Of a DNA stretch of 44,795 bases, positions 32,524 through 41,356 are shown in pieces. Below the pieces are notes generated by a model. That model was not told where the DNA came from, searched no databases, and was given only the letters and a program-made list of their open reading frames with translations. The stretch comes from Ruminococcus sp. (GTDB taxonomy: Bacteria > Bacillota > Clostridia > Oscillospirales > Ruminococcaceae). The position numbers were made by a program, and so were the translations under genes. The stretch covers positions 1 through 44,795 of the forward strand of contig NZ_JAILMR010000112.1 of assembly GCF_024692365.1 (NCBI RefSeq). The letters are read 5' to 3'. The number at the start of each line of letters is the position of its first letter. Within the stretch, counting starts at the first letter, position 1.

Positions 32524-33378
32524 TTAGGTAATACCAAGGAATTCCAGATACTGCTTATCAGGCATTACTGTTACCGAAGTCTTTTTCTGCTCAGATTCTG
32601 GTGACAATCTGTAAAGGACTACCAGTGTGCCGTCTTCATCCTTAGTCCAGCCAACATCGGGAATAATACCTCTGGTACCCTTGTTGGAGATGGTCTTCTT
32701 TACACCCTTCTGTTTAAGTGTAAAAAATCTCAGTTTAATGTCCTGTCCGTTAGGAACAACGCAGATATTTATGCCGCCCTTGTCGCTGTTCTGTACATCG
32801 TACAGAACGATCCTGAACTGTCCGTCGGGGGAGAGTGCATTGTCATCTCGGGTAACATCGCAAATGTCTGTGAAACTACTGCTGTAAAACTTATATACAT
32901 CGCTGTTGCGGTCGAGATTAGCATTGAGTTCTGTAAGAGTAGATGTACCGCCGAACAGAATCTTGAAAACGAAGAAAGCAACAAGTCCCAGAACATATAT
33001 CAGCAGATATATCGTACCCATAACGACTTTTACAGTCTCATGAGTTCCTGCAACAAAGAACATTACAATGCCCATTACCAGCGGAGGTATGACAAGTATC
33101 CAGTCATACATATTGAACAGCAGTAAAAGGAACACTACAAACGGAAGTATCACGCTTATTATTTTTGTGACCATTACGTCACGTGAGTATATCATCAGCA
33201 GCAGAAAGATCACGCTTGCCGCAACATACACAGTAAAGAAGGATTGTTCCTGTCCCTCAGTAAATTCCAGGTCGAAAAGAAATGTAGCAACGGTCAGCAT
33301 TCCAATAACGGCAAAATATACCAGATTGAATACGCCGACTGCTCTCTTGACCCAGATATTTGATAAAAGTTCTTTCAT
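32524..33378 (-). CDS. Polytopic membrane protein with soluble C-terminal domain
   Basis: A 284-residue protein with about five hydrophobic helices in residues 12-160, then a soluble domain (about 165-284) with alternating strands (GQFRIVLYDVQNSDKGGINICVV, TLVVLYRL). No family is recognised. The soluble part may face outward, judging from the helix count, but that is uncertain. GGAGG precedes the ATG. It has its own promoter. Confidence 0.7.
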   Translation of the reverse strand: MKELLSNIWVKRAVGVFNLVYFAVIGMLTVATFLFDLEFTEGQEQSFFTVYVAASVIFLLLMIYSRDVMVTKIISVILPFVVFLLLLFNMYDWILVIPPLVMGIVMFFVAGTHETVKVVMGTIYLLIYVLGLVAFFVFKILFGGTSTLTELNANLDRNSDVYKFYSSSFTDICDVTRDDNALSPDGQFRIVLYDVQNSDKGGINICVVPNGQDIKLRFFTLKQKGVKKTISNKGTRGIIPDVGWTKDEDGTLVVLYRLSPESEQKKTSVTVMPDKQYLEFLGIT

Positions 33379-33526
33379 CTTACCAAATGCCTCCCAGCCA
33401 TCGTTTTGCAGTCTAAAGAGGTGTCTGTTTGACCGATCGATCGCGGAATACTCATATCGCAGAGTTATCCTCTCGATAGAAGATTTGCATTGTGACCGGA
33501 TATTTATCTCGACACCACACTTTATT

Positions 33527-33555
33527 ATTTTACACCAATTCTATTAAAAAATCAA
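33527..33555 (-). promoter_or_regulatory. Promoter of the membrane protein gene
   Basis: Minus strand: TTGATT (33555-33550), 17-nt spacer, TAAAAT (33532-33527). The start would be near 33520, leaving about 140 nt of leader. Confidence 0.55.
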
Positions 33556-33623
33556 GCGATTTATAAAAATTCGTAACTTTGCATAAGCTTCAACTAATTA
33601 AGCGGCATTATGAACTTATTCAT

Positions 33624-34622
33624 TCAGTTTACAATGATCTGCTCATCACCGCTTAGTCCGGATACGACTTCGACATCTCCGTTGTCCTCGATGCCGAGTT
33701 CAACGTCCTGTTCGACTTTCACACCGTCTATCAGAAGATATACATAATTTCTGCCGCTAAGTTCTTTTACAGCCTTTTTGGGGATCACAACGCTGTCCAG
33801 ACGTGAGTAGATATCAAAGACTACGTTGATATCACCGAAATCAAGCAGTTCATCGGCGTTGTCGGGCGATATCACATAGGTGTATTTTGAGTAATCGCCG
33901 CTGTCCTTGAAAACAATATCTGTGACAGTGCCTGTAGAGGTATTTGTACCCTGTTCAAGCTTAACGGTCGTGCCAAAGTTTACGTTTGGAAGCTTACTGT
34001 CGAAGACCTCAACACACAGATATCGCTCGTTCTTGTCCGTAGCGTACCCGAAAACTGCACCCTCGTTCACATTGCTGTTGACGTTGTAAGGGTTCCAGCC
34101 TTGCTGTTCAATTGAAAAATCACCGTCGCATGGGGCATAGACGTTATAATCCTCAAGACTTGCAACCATTCTGTCGTAGCGCATCTGTTCTATCTGAACA
34201 TCATATTGAGCCATAGTTATCTGGTTAGCATCGGCATCATTTTCGTAGAGAGTATCTACAGTTGATTTTACCTGATCAAGCTTGATCTTCTCCTTTTCGA
34301 TCTCTTCTTCCAGGTCATCGGTGTAAAGTGTACACAGAAGCTGTCCTTTTTTGACTTCACAAGGCGCATCAACGTCGATAGATTTTATCTGTCCCGAAAC
34401 AGGGAATCTCACCTTTTTAGAGTAAGGATATCCGTAGATGCCGGGCTGTTCGTATTTTTGCGAGATATCGCGTATCTCAGCATTTACGGTCTTGTAGGTG
34501 ACCGACTTTGTTTCAAGGATAGGAACTGCGATCTCATCCTGCTTTTTTTTCTTTCCACAGCCCGAAAACAGTGCAGTTACAGCACATATCCCGATTATCA
34601 CCAAGCGTTTTGAATTATCCAT
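33624..34622 (-). CDS. Membrane-fusion-type (HlyD/RND adaptor-like) lipoprotein
   Basis: A 332-residue lipoprotein. Lipobox LFSGC ends at Cys22. The body follows the adaptor plan: a lipoyl-like half (VRFPVSGQIKSIDVDAPCEVKKGQLLCTLYT), a coiled-coil hairpin (EEEIEKEKIKLDQVKSTVDTL), the second lipoyl half, and beta-barrel/membrane-proximal parts (VVIPKKAVKELSGRNYVYLLIDG). In gram-positives such proteins usually partner MacB-like ABC exporters, delivering or gating substrates outside the membrane. No transporter gene is next to it here, so its partner is elsewhere or it acts alone. Confidence 0.8.
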   Translation of the reverse strand: MDNSKRLVIIGICAVTALFSGCGKKKKQDEIAVPILETKSVTYKTVNAEIRDISQKYEQPGIYGYPYSKKVRFPVSGQIKSIDVDAPCEVKKGQLLCTLYTDDLEEEIEKEKIKLDQVKSTVDTLYENDADANQITMAQYDVQIEQMRYDRMVASLEDYNVYAPCDGDFSIEQQGWNPYNVNSNVNEGAVFGYATDKNERYLCVEVFDSKLPNVNFGTTVKLEQGTNTSTGTVTDIVFKDSGDYSKYTYVISPDNADELLDFGDINVVFDIYSRLDSVVIPKKAVKELSGRNYVYLLIDGVKVEQDVELGIEDNGDVEVVSGLSGDEQIIVN

Positions 34623-34665
34623 ATATTACCTTTCATACAGAGAAAACAAACATCTTAACTTAATA

Positions 34666-34694
34666 ATTATAGCATTATAAACCCCGATTTACAA
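34666..34694 (-). promoter_or_regulatory. Promoter of the adaptor lipoprotein gene
   Basis: Minus strand: TTGTAA (34694-34689), 17-nt spacer, TATAAT (34671-34666) preceded by TGC, an extended -10. Transcription would start about 40 nt before the ATG. Confidence 0.7.
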
Positions 34695-34753
34695 CTGTGA
34701 CGCGGAAATTCATCACACTGCACAACCACGGTTGAATAATTTTGTTATACCTG

Positions 34754-35863
34754 TTATTCAACAGAATCAATAAACTGAGAAATAATCCCATTTGAAAGCA
34801 GAAAACCCTGCGGTGTCAGACTGATGTTATCATCATTCAGATTTACAAGTCCGTGCTTTGAAAACTCAACTGCTAAATTTAATAAACGTTCAGCGGCAGA
34901 GTCACCAAAGTACACTTTTGCTTTGTCAAGTGAAATACCTTTGCATAGCCTGAGCCCAAGCAATATATATTCTTCGCCTCTGTTGACCGATTCTTCGGTG
35001 ACTTCGCGCGGCTGAACAGGTGCATTGATGAAAGCTTCGGTATCGGGGGGACAGCAGTATCTTACACCTTCAAAGAAAGAGTGTGCAGCAGGTCCGAATC
35101 CCAGATAATCCTCGCCTGTCCAGTATTTGTTGTTGTGCCGTGACTCATATCCCTCGCGGCAGAAATTCGATATCTCATACTGTTTTAGTCCATGTTCTTC
35201 CAGACGTTCTACAGCTGTGAGATACAGTTCGCTCATAAGGTCGTCATTTGCTGCCAAGGACTTTATCTTGTCATTATCAAATGCGGTGCCTTCCTCTATC
35301 TTCAGCATATAAGCAGAGATATGCTTGACAGGCAGATCACAAAGAGTATCTATTGTCTTTTTCAAGCTTTCGCTGGTTTCGCCTGCTGCGCCCAGCATTA
35401 TATCAGCTGATATGTTCTCAAATCCGACAGCGTGGGCAGTTTCAACGGCTTTTACAGCTGTCTTGAAATCGTGCAGACGTCCAAGAAAACCCAGCCTGCT
35501 GTCATCTGTTGACTGTATTCCAAAAGAAATCCTGTTCACTCCTGCGGCATGGTATCCACGAAGTTTATCTTCGTCTACCGAACAGGGATTAGCTTCAATG
35601 GTGATTTCAGTGTTGTCAAGCAAAAATACTTGTCTCACTTCTTCGATGATACGGCTTATCTGTCCCGCATCAAGCAGGGAAGGTGTTCCACCGCCGAAAT
35701 ACAGCGTATCAGCGCATATGCCTTTTCCACTATAAGCAGCGATATTCCTGTAAACAGCTTCCACATAGAGTGAAGCTGTATCAGCATCATAAGGCTTTGA
35801 GTAAAAACTGCAATAGGGGCATTTTCTAATACAGAATGGCACATGGACGTATATACCCGTCAC
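34754..35863 (-). CDS. hemW: Radical SAM heme chaperone HemW
   Basis: A 369-residue radical SAM protein related to oxygen-independent coproporphyrinogen oxidase but of HemW type, which inserts heme into client proteins. The 4Fe-4S motif CxxxCxxC is CIRKCPYC (Cys11, 15 and 18), followed by YFGGGTPSLL and TIEANP. The HemW-type single-Cys cluster motif after Cys18 (CSFY) is seen. The start is GTG at 35863-35861, overlapping the preceding gene's stop (GTGA), with AAGGAGG 8 nt before it. lepA-hemW linkage is common in Firmicutes. Confidence 0.9.
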   Translation of the reverse strand: MTGIYVHVPFCIRKCPYCSFYSKPYDADTASLYVEAVYRNIAAYSGKGICADTLYFGGGTPSLLDAGQISRIIEEVRQVFLLDNTEITIEANPCSVDEDKLRGYHAAGVNRISFGIQSTDDSRLGFLGRLHDFKTAVKAVETAHAVGFENISADIMLGAAGETSESLKKTIDTLCDLPVKHISAYMLKIEEGTAFDNDKIKSLAANDDLMSELYLTAVERLEEHGLKQYEISNFCREGYESRHNNKYWTGEDYLGFGPAAHSFFEGVRYCCPPDTEAFINAPVQPREVTEESVNRGEEYILLGLRLCKGISLDKAKVYFGDSAAERLLNLAVEFSKHGLVNLNDDNISLTPQGFLLSNGIISQFIDSVE

Positions 35864-36333
35864 TGTCCGTCCTCCTTGTCGTCAAAGGCATTTTCGATGT
35901 ATGAACCAGCGAGTTCGCTGTTGCTTTTGAACTTAGCAATAACTTTTTGCAGTGCGAACCTTAATACCCAAAGCAGGTACATTCCTGTGTATAGAAAGAA
36001 ACAGGTCGTTACGAACAGCAGCATTTGTTTAGGGCTAAGCTGAAAATACACCGACCTGTTTATCAGCATTTTCATAATAGCGGGGTGTATCGCCAGTGCG
36101 CAGACGAAACCAAATGTACCACTATATGCGATGGTGCAGGTTATCCCGATGAGTGCTTCTTTGAGTGTAAGTGCAGAGAACTTGACACCTGCAAATATCA
36201 CAAGACACAGAACGAAAAATAATCCGACTGATGTTGATATATTGGCGTAGATCTCGTAAAATATAGGCAGCAGTATCGCTCCCGTTAGTCCGAAGCCTAT
36301 TGAAAGCTTCATTGATCTTCTTAGATCAGGCAT
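35860..36333 (-). CDS. Small polytopic membrane protein
   Basis: A 157-residue protein with four hydrophobic segments (about 12-30, 33-52, 62-82, 105-130) and a polar tail rich in acidic residues. No family is recognised. It lies between a membrane protein and hemW, overlapping hemW by 4 nt, so it is in the lepA operon. Confidence 0.65.
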   Translation of the reverse strand: MPDLRRSMKLSIGFGLTGAILLPIFYEIYANISTSVGLFFVLCLVIFAGVKFSALTLKEALIGITCTIAYSGTFGFVCALAIHPAIMKMLINRSVYFQLSPKQMLLFVTTCFFLYTGMYLLWVLRFALQKVIAKFKSNSELAGSYIENAFDDKEDGQ

Positions 36334-36392
36334 TTTATCCCTCTTTTGTTCTTTATTTCTGTCAAGTTTTTTACTTTACAATTGTTGGCGAC

Positions 36393-36836
36393 TTAACCCA
36401 GCATATCGATCATGGAATCGAGTATCATTGCAAATGAAACTCCACTCAGAATAATTCCGAGTATCGAGCTTATTCTCGCGTTGCCATCAAAGACCTTACT
36501 GCGCTTTTTGTCAAGCAGAAGTCTGCATTCACGACCCTCATAGTACAGCTGTTTTTTCATGACGATCTCACAGGGAAATACGTTTTCGTACTTCTCACCA
36601 TCTATCTCATAAACAGGTACGCTGAACCCGTGCTTTGGGTGCTTAGTGACAGTCGCAAGCTTTCCTCTGCATTTTTTGCTTCGCGTCATTCTGATTATGC
36701 AATATGCAAAAAACAGGAACAGTGCAGCCATCATCAGGCACAGTAAGCCAAGGAACCCAATGATAAGCATCTCTGCGGAAACGCCCAGTATCACCAGCAG
36801 AACTGTGACGACAATCAATACGATCAGCGTTTCCAT
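36393..36836 (-). CDS. Small membrane protein with a beta-rich middle
   Basis: A 147-residue protein with two N-terminal helices (residues about 3-22 and 26-50), a soluble part (GKLATVTKHPKHGFSVPVYEIDGEKYENVFP) similar in outline to DUF3592-type proteins, and a C-terminal helix (ISSILGIILSGVSFAMIL). AAAGGAGG lies 9 nt before the ATG. It follows lepA by 15 nt, so it is co-transcribed with it. Function unknown. Confidence 0.65.
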   Translation of the reverse strand: METLIVLIVVTVLLVILGVSAEMLIIGFLGLLCLMMAALFLFFAYCIIRMTRSKKCRGKLATVTKHPKHGFSVPVYEIDGEKYENVFPCEIVMKKQLYYEGRECRLLLDKKRSKVFDGNARISSILGIILSGVSFAMILDSMIDMLG

Positions 36837-36851
36837 AGTGCCGTTCCTCCT

Positions 36852-38657
36852 TTAGTCGTCCAGCTTCAGTACGCTCATGAAAGCTTCCTGCGGTACGGAT
36901 ACAGTACCAAGCTGACGCATTCTCTTTTTACCTTCTTTCTGCTTTTCAAGCAGTTTCTTCTTACGTGTGATATCACCGCCATAGCACTTTGCAAGAACGT
37001 CTTTACGTAAAGCCTTGATGGTCTCGCGAGCGATTATCTTTCCGCCTATGGCAGCCTGAACAGGAACTTCAAACAGCTGACGAGGAATATTCTCTTTCAG
37101 CTTTTCTGTGAGTCTTCTGCCGCGGGCGTAAGCCTTTTCTTCATGCACGATGAACGAGAGCGCATCGACTATCTCGCCGTTAAGCAGAACGTCCAGCTTG
37201 ACAAGCTTGGAAGGTGCATAGCCCTTGAGTTCGTAATCGAAAGATGCATAACCTCTTGTTCTGGATTTCAGCGCATCGAAAAAGTCATATACTATCTCAT
37301 TAAGGGGTAGAACATAATGCAGGTCGACACGGTTCTCGTCGATGTACTGCATATCCACAAATGTTCCTCGTCTGTCCTGACAGAGTTCCATGATATTTCC
37401 GACAAACTCCGATGGTGTATAGATGTGAGCGTTTACCACAGGTTCTTCTGCCGAGGATATAGTACCTGGGTCAGGGAAGTTTGTGGGGTTGTCGATATAT
37501 TTTGTTTCGCCGTTGGTCATTGTGACTTTATAGATAACCGATGGTGCGGTTGTGATGAGGTCGAGGTTATACTCGCGTTCAAGACGTTCCTGAATTATCT
37601 CCATGTGGAGAAGTCCGAGGAAGCCGCAGCGGAATCCGAAGCCCAGCGCTATTGAAGTTTCGGGCTCAAAGGATAGGGAAGCGTCGTTCAGCATCAGCTT
37701 TTCAAGCGCATCACGAAGGTCGCCGTACTTAGCGCCGTCAGCGGGATAGATACCACTGAATACCATGGGATTTACTTTCTTATATCCCGGCAGAGATTCA
37801 GCGCAGGGGTTTTCCGCATTTGTAACGGTATCACCTACACGTGTATCGCCGATATCCTTGATGGACGCAGTGATGTATCCAACCTCGCCTGCGTGGAGTT
37901 CACCTACGGGTACTAAGTCCTTAGCGCCCATGTAGCCGACTTCAACTGTCTGGAATTCAGCCTTTGCAGCGATAAGACGGATAGTATCGCCCGCCTTGAT
38001 ATGTCCTTCCATAACGCGGACATAGATGATAACACCCTTGTAGGAATCATAGTAGCTGTCGAATATAAGGGCTTTCAGGGGTGCTTCATCATCGCCTTTG
38101 GGTGATGGAATATCAGTGACGATGCGCTCCAGAACTTCCTTGATGTTAGTACCCATTTTCGCAGAAATGCGAGGTGCGTCCATGGCAGGTATACCGATGA
38201 CGTTCTCAACCTCATTGCAGGCACGGTCAGGGTCTGCTGAGGGAAGGTCTATCTTATTGATAACAGGCAGCACTTCAAGGTCATGTTCGATTGCGAGATA
38301 AGTGTTAGCAAGAGTCTGAGCCTCGATGCCCTGAGAAGCGTCAACGATAAGCACAGCGCCTTCGCAGGCAGCGAGAGAACGGCTGACTTCGTAGTTGAAG
38401 TCAACATGACCTGGGGTATCGATGAGGTTGAAGAAATAATCTTCACCGTCATCAGCGTGATAAGTCAGGCGGACAGCTCTAGCTTTGATAGTGATGCCGC
38501 GCTCACGTTCGATATCCATATTATCAAGCAGCTGATCTTCCATCTCACGGAGCTCGACTGTTTCTGTAAGTTCGAGTATACGGTCAGCCAGGGTAGATTT
38601 ACCGTGGTCGATATGAGCAATTATACAGAAATTTCGTATTTTATCCTTTGGGGTCAT
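36852..38657 (-). CDS. lepA: Elongation factor 4 (LepA)
   Basis: A 601-residue translational GTPase that can back-translocate or remodel stalled ribosomes. G motifs: [14 protein letters not shown] (G1), RGITIKA (G2), DTPGHVDF (G3) and NKIDLPSA (G4). The C-terminal LepA-specific region ends [27 protein letters not shown], the usual tail. Length is normal. It begins 43 nt or less after the predicted start site and heads an operon through two membrane proteins to hemW. Confidence 0.97.
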   Translation of the reverse strand: MTPKDKIRNFCIIAHIDHGKSTLADRILELTETVELREMEDQLLDNMDIERERGITIKARAVRLTYHADDGEDYFFNLIDTPGHVDFNYEVSRSLAACEGAVLIVDASQGIEAQTLANTYLAIEHDLEVLPVINKIDLPSADPDRACNEVENVIGIPAMDAPRISAKMGTNIKEVLERIVTDIPSPKGDDEAPLKALIFDSYYDSYKGVIIYVRVMEGHIKAGDTIRLIAAKAEFQTVEVGYMGAKDLVPVGELHAGEVGYITASIKDIGDTRVGDTVTNAENPCAESLPGYKKVNPMVFSGIYPADGAKYGDLRDALEKLMLNDASLSFEPETSIALGFGFRCGFLGLLHMEIIQERLEREYNLDLITTAPSVIYKVTMTNGETKYIDNPTNFPDPGTISSAEEPVVNAHIYTPSEFVGNIMELCQDRRGTFVDMQYIDENRVDLHYVLPLNEIVYDFFDALKSRTRGYASFDYELKGYAPSKLVKLDVLLNGEIVDALSFIVHEEKAYARGRRLTEKLKENIPRQLFEVPVQAAIGGKIIARETIKALRKDVLAKCYGGDITRKKKLLEKQKEGKKRMRQLGTVSVPQEAFMSVLKLDD

Positions 38658-38699
38658 AGGTACATTCCTTTCTTGGGGTATATAAATCCATTCTGAAAT

Positions 38700-38728
38700 A
38701 TTTTAACATATTTAGTGAGGTATGTCAA
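38700..38728 (-). promoter_or_regulatory. Promoter of the lepA-hemW operon
   Basis: Minus strand: TTGACA (38728-38723), 17-nt spacer, TAAAAT (38705-38700) preceded by TGT, an extended -10. Predicted start near 38693. Confidence 0.75.
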
Positions 38729-39160
38729 GTACGATGGAAATGTATGACCAAGATTAAATGTTCTGTTTAGTCAATGTTCACTAATAAAGACTCACTGACA
38801 AAGACGTAAGTCTGTTGTTAATTCAGATTTTCATACCAATCAAATGTGAAGTTTATGTTATTGCTGAATCTCAGATCTTGTATCGAAAAACACTGTAAAA
38901 GTCGGAAAGTACGGGGTTTCGGTAAAGAAATTCTTAATTGAAAAATAGTATGGGTATCTACTGGTCAAAATACTATTTTATGACGCTTTTCAATAATATT
39001 TTACCGTTCATATTTTTGTACACTATACAAAATCTATCCTAAAAAACACCCCTAAGCTCGGAAAATGGCGGTTTTTAGCGAGCGTTAATTAGTCATTTTT
39101 CTTTGTGTGAATCATACATATATCAGGATATTAACATAAAAGCGTAGTGAACAATGACCA
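38729..39160. other. Divergent intergenic region without a gene
   Basis: AT-rich, with no convincing ORF. Inverted repeats seen: AAAATAGTAT (38942-38951) with ATACTATTTT (38970-38979), and GCTCG (39056-39060) with CGAGC (39079-39083). A CAATG-AC-CATTG repeat at 39152-39163 touches the -35 of the next promoter. No function is assigned. Confidence 0.4.
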
Positions 39161-39189
39161 TTGAAAAATAGTCAAAAAAATGGTATAAT
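39161..39189 (+). promoter_or_regulatory. Promoter of the M15 peptidase gene
   Basis: TTGAAA at 39161-39166, 17-nt spacer, TATAAT at 39184-39189 preceded by TGG, an extended -10. Start near 39196, about 60 nt before the ATG. Confidence 0.75.
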
Positions 39190-39256
39190 TTATAAAGCGG
39201 AAGTACGTTTCTGCTTTATCGAACTATAATGTTTAATAAAAAAGAAGGATCATATA

Positions 39257-40279
39257 ATGGATAAATTAAAATTGTCAGCTGCTGTCTGTGCTGCTGCGCT
39301 GATGCTTGCAGGCTGCGGAAGCTTTGACGAAAAGGATGCTGTAAGTGGTTCCACAGTTCAGGCTAAGGATGAAACTAAAGTTCCCCTTATAGTAGTAGAA
39401 ACACGTGTGCAGGAAACTGAGAATAAGGAAGAGGAAATTCCAACAGAGGAAGTTGTTCCCAGTCAGACCGAAGCACCTGTACTGGATTCTCCTATGACGG
39501 AGAGCGAGAAATCAAATGACGGCACCATCGTTCTGGGCGGCGAATCTCCTAATGTAGGTAAGACCCTTACGCAGATGTCAGTTCAGGAAGAAGCAGCCTA
39601 TTCTAATAATCAGCCTATGGGCAATGAGGTCGATCCTCAGAGTTTTAATAATTATGCTAATGATGTACAGAACACTCAGGAACCTGTTGTTGAACAGCAG
39701 GTCGAAAACAATGAGAACGGTGAGCAGGTAAGCGGCAACGGATATAAGATAGAGACCGTCAACGGTGTGACATATGTGGGCGGCATACTTATCGCCAACA
39801 AGTCTTACTCTCTGCCCCAGAATTACGGCTCGGGACTTGACCCTGAGGCACAGAGGGCATTCAATGAGATGCAGGCTGCCGCTTGGAACGACGGCATCAA
39901 TCTTTATATAGTTTCGGGTTACAGAAGCTACTGGTATCAGGATCAGCTTTACTGGGGTTATGTGAATACTCGCGGCAGTCAGGCTGAGGTAGACAGATTC
40001 TCTGCAAGAGCAGGATTCTCTGAGCATCAGACAGGTCTTGCGATGGATCTTAACAGTGCCAGCAGATCATTTGAGGGCACTCCTGAGGCGCTTTGGATAG
40101 AACAGCATTGCGCCGATTACGGTTTCATTATCAGATATCCTGATGGCAAGGAGGATATCACAGGTTTTATGTACGAACCATGGCACGTAAGATATCTTGG
40201 CAAAGATCTTGCCCGTCAGGTAACTGATTCGGGGCAGTGCCTTGAAGAATATCTGGGAATAAACTCATATTATCAATGA
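39257..40279 (+). CDS. VanY-like D-Ala-D-Ala carboxypeptidase lipoprotein (M15)
   Basis: A 340-residue lipoprotein: signal with lipobox LAGC (Cys20), a disordered acidic and Gln-rich linker to about residue 180 (surface tether), then an M15B peptidase domain. Zinc ligands are visible as His257 and Asp264 in SEHQTGLAMDLN and His310 in EPWHVRYLG with catalytic Glu307. GYRSYWYQ precedes them. The family trims the terminal D-Ala from peptidoglycan stem peptides. No van resistance genes are nearby, so it is probably a housekeeping cell-wall enzyme. Confidence 0.9.
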   Translation: MDKLKLSAAVCAAALMLAGCGSFDEKDAVSGSTVQAKDETKVPLIVVETRVQETENKEEEIPTEEVVPSQTEAPVLDSPMTESEKSNDGTIVLGGESPNVGKTLTQMSVQEEAAYSNNQPMGNEVDPQSFNNYANDVQNTQEPVVEQQVENNENGEQVSGNGYKIETVNGVTYVGGILIANKSYSLPQNYGSGLDPEAQRAFNEMQAAAWNDGINLYIVSGYRSYWYQDQLYWGYVNTRGSQAEVDRFSARAGFSEHQTGLAMDLNSASRSFEGTPEALWIEQHCADYGFIIRYPDGKEDITGFMYEPWHVRYLGKDLARQVTDSGQCLEEYLGINSYYQ

Positions 40280-40295
40280 TCAAGATAAAAATATT

Positions 40296-40333
40296 AAGAC
40301 ATCTCTGCTGTTTTGGCGGAGGTGTCTTTTTTA
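40296..40333 (+). terminator. Rho-independent terminator
   Basis: A 13-bp stem including G-T pairs (AAGACATCTCTGC at 40296-40308 and GCGGAGGTGTCTT at 40316-40328) with a 7-nt loop and a run of T after it. It ends the M15 gene. Confidence 0.85.
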
Positions 40334-40494
40334 GTTGAAACAATTGTGGAATGTTTCGGATTCACTAATTAATTTCACGTTTACAAAATTCTTGTTGATT
40401 TTTTATATAAAATGCCAATATACTTTAGCAATATAATTAGGTATAATATATAGTATATTGAAGATGTTATCATAACTAACTGTGGGGTGAGTTC

Positions 40495-40929
40495 TTGATA
40501 AGAGAGATAACAGAAGCTGATTTTGACGGTCTTATGACGCTATATATGCAGCTTCACGATAATCCGTTCCCTGAAAAAGATGAGCGTGTTATTGCATTGT
40601 GGCAGCGTATTCTCGCAGATCCTGATCATCATATCATCGTGTGTGAAGAAGACGGAAAGATCGTATCTTCCTGTGTTTGCGTTATAATACCTAATCTCAC
40701 CCATGGACAGCGACCGTATGCTTTCGTTGAGAATGTCATTACAGATGAAAACTATCGCGGCAGAGGTCATGCAACTGCTTGTCTTGATTTTGCACGTGAG
40801 ATAGCAAACCGCGAAAACTGCTATAAAATGATGCTTCTGACAGGATCAAAAAAGGACAGCACATTGAGATTTTATGAGAGAGCAGGGTATAATAAAAATG
40901 ATAAAACAGCCTTTATAAGCTGGCTGTAA
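40495..40929 (+). CDS. GNAT-family N-acetyltransferase
   Basis: A 144-residue GNAT protein starting at TTG (40495) after GGGGTGAG. The TTG is preferred because the family's N-terminal pattern IREITEADFDGLMTLY begins right there. CoA motif A is VITDENYRGRGHATACLDFA near 82-101, followed by LRFYERAGYNKNDKTAF. A TATAAT at 40442-40447 suggests a promoter 48 nt upstream, but without a good -35. Substrate unknown. Confidence 0.85.
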   Translation: MIREITEADFDGLMTLYMQLHDNPFPEKDERVIALWQRILADPDHHIIVCEEDGKIVSSCVCVIIPNLTHGQRPYAFVENVITDENYRGRGHATACLDFAREIANRENCYKMMLLTGSKKDSTLRFYERAGYNKNDKTAFISWL

Positions 40930-41101
40930 GATATTTGATAAATGTCACTGTTTGTGAGTGCGCTTAATGCGTTTACAAAAAATTGAATAGTTCGGGCAAA
41001 GTATTTACCGTATAGCGATTTTCTTAAAGGTATCATGCGCGGCTGGTTGCCGTGCTTAAAGATGTTCAAATATTGGCTTGAAACGATAGGAGGACTAAGT
41101 T

Positions 41102-41335
41102 ATGATTCTTGAGATCGAGTACTACAAGGCAGATACCCAGCTTGTCGGAAAGACAAGGCATTTTTCAGAAGTTAAGGAACAGATTGAAAAAGCAGAACAC
41201 CTACATGACAGGGAGAAAGATAATTTTATCGAACTGCTGTGCAGGATGTTCGGCTGGACTGAAACAAAGACTTTTGTAAGACCCGACATGATATACGACA
41301 GGGACATAATGAAGCTTTCGGGAAACCAAGAATAA
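41102..41335 (+). CDS. Small protein of unknown function upstream of ppk2
   Basis: A 77-residue soluble protein preceded by TAGGAGG. The sequence is charged (EVKEQIEKAEHLHDREKDNF) with LLCRMFGWTETKTFVRPDMIYD near the end. No family is recognised. It ends 21 nt before the polyphosphate kinase and is presumably co-transcribed with it. The 172-nt stretch before it holds no gene. Confidence 0.6.
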   Translation: MILEIEYYKADTQLVGKTRHFSEVKEQIEKAEHLHDREKDNFIELLCRMFGWTETKTFVRPDMIYDRDIMKLSGNQE

Positions 41336-41356
41336 TCAACAAAAGGGGCGAATATA

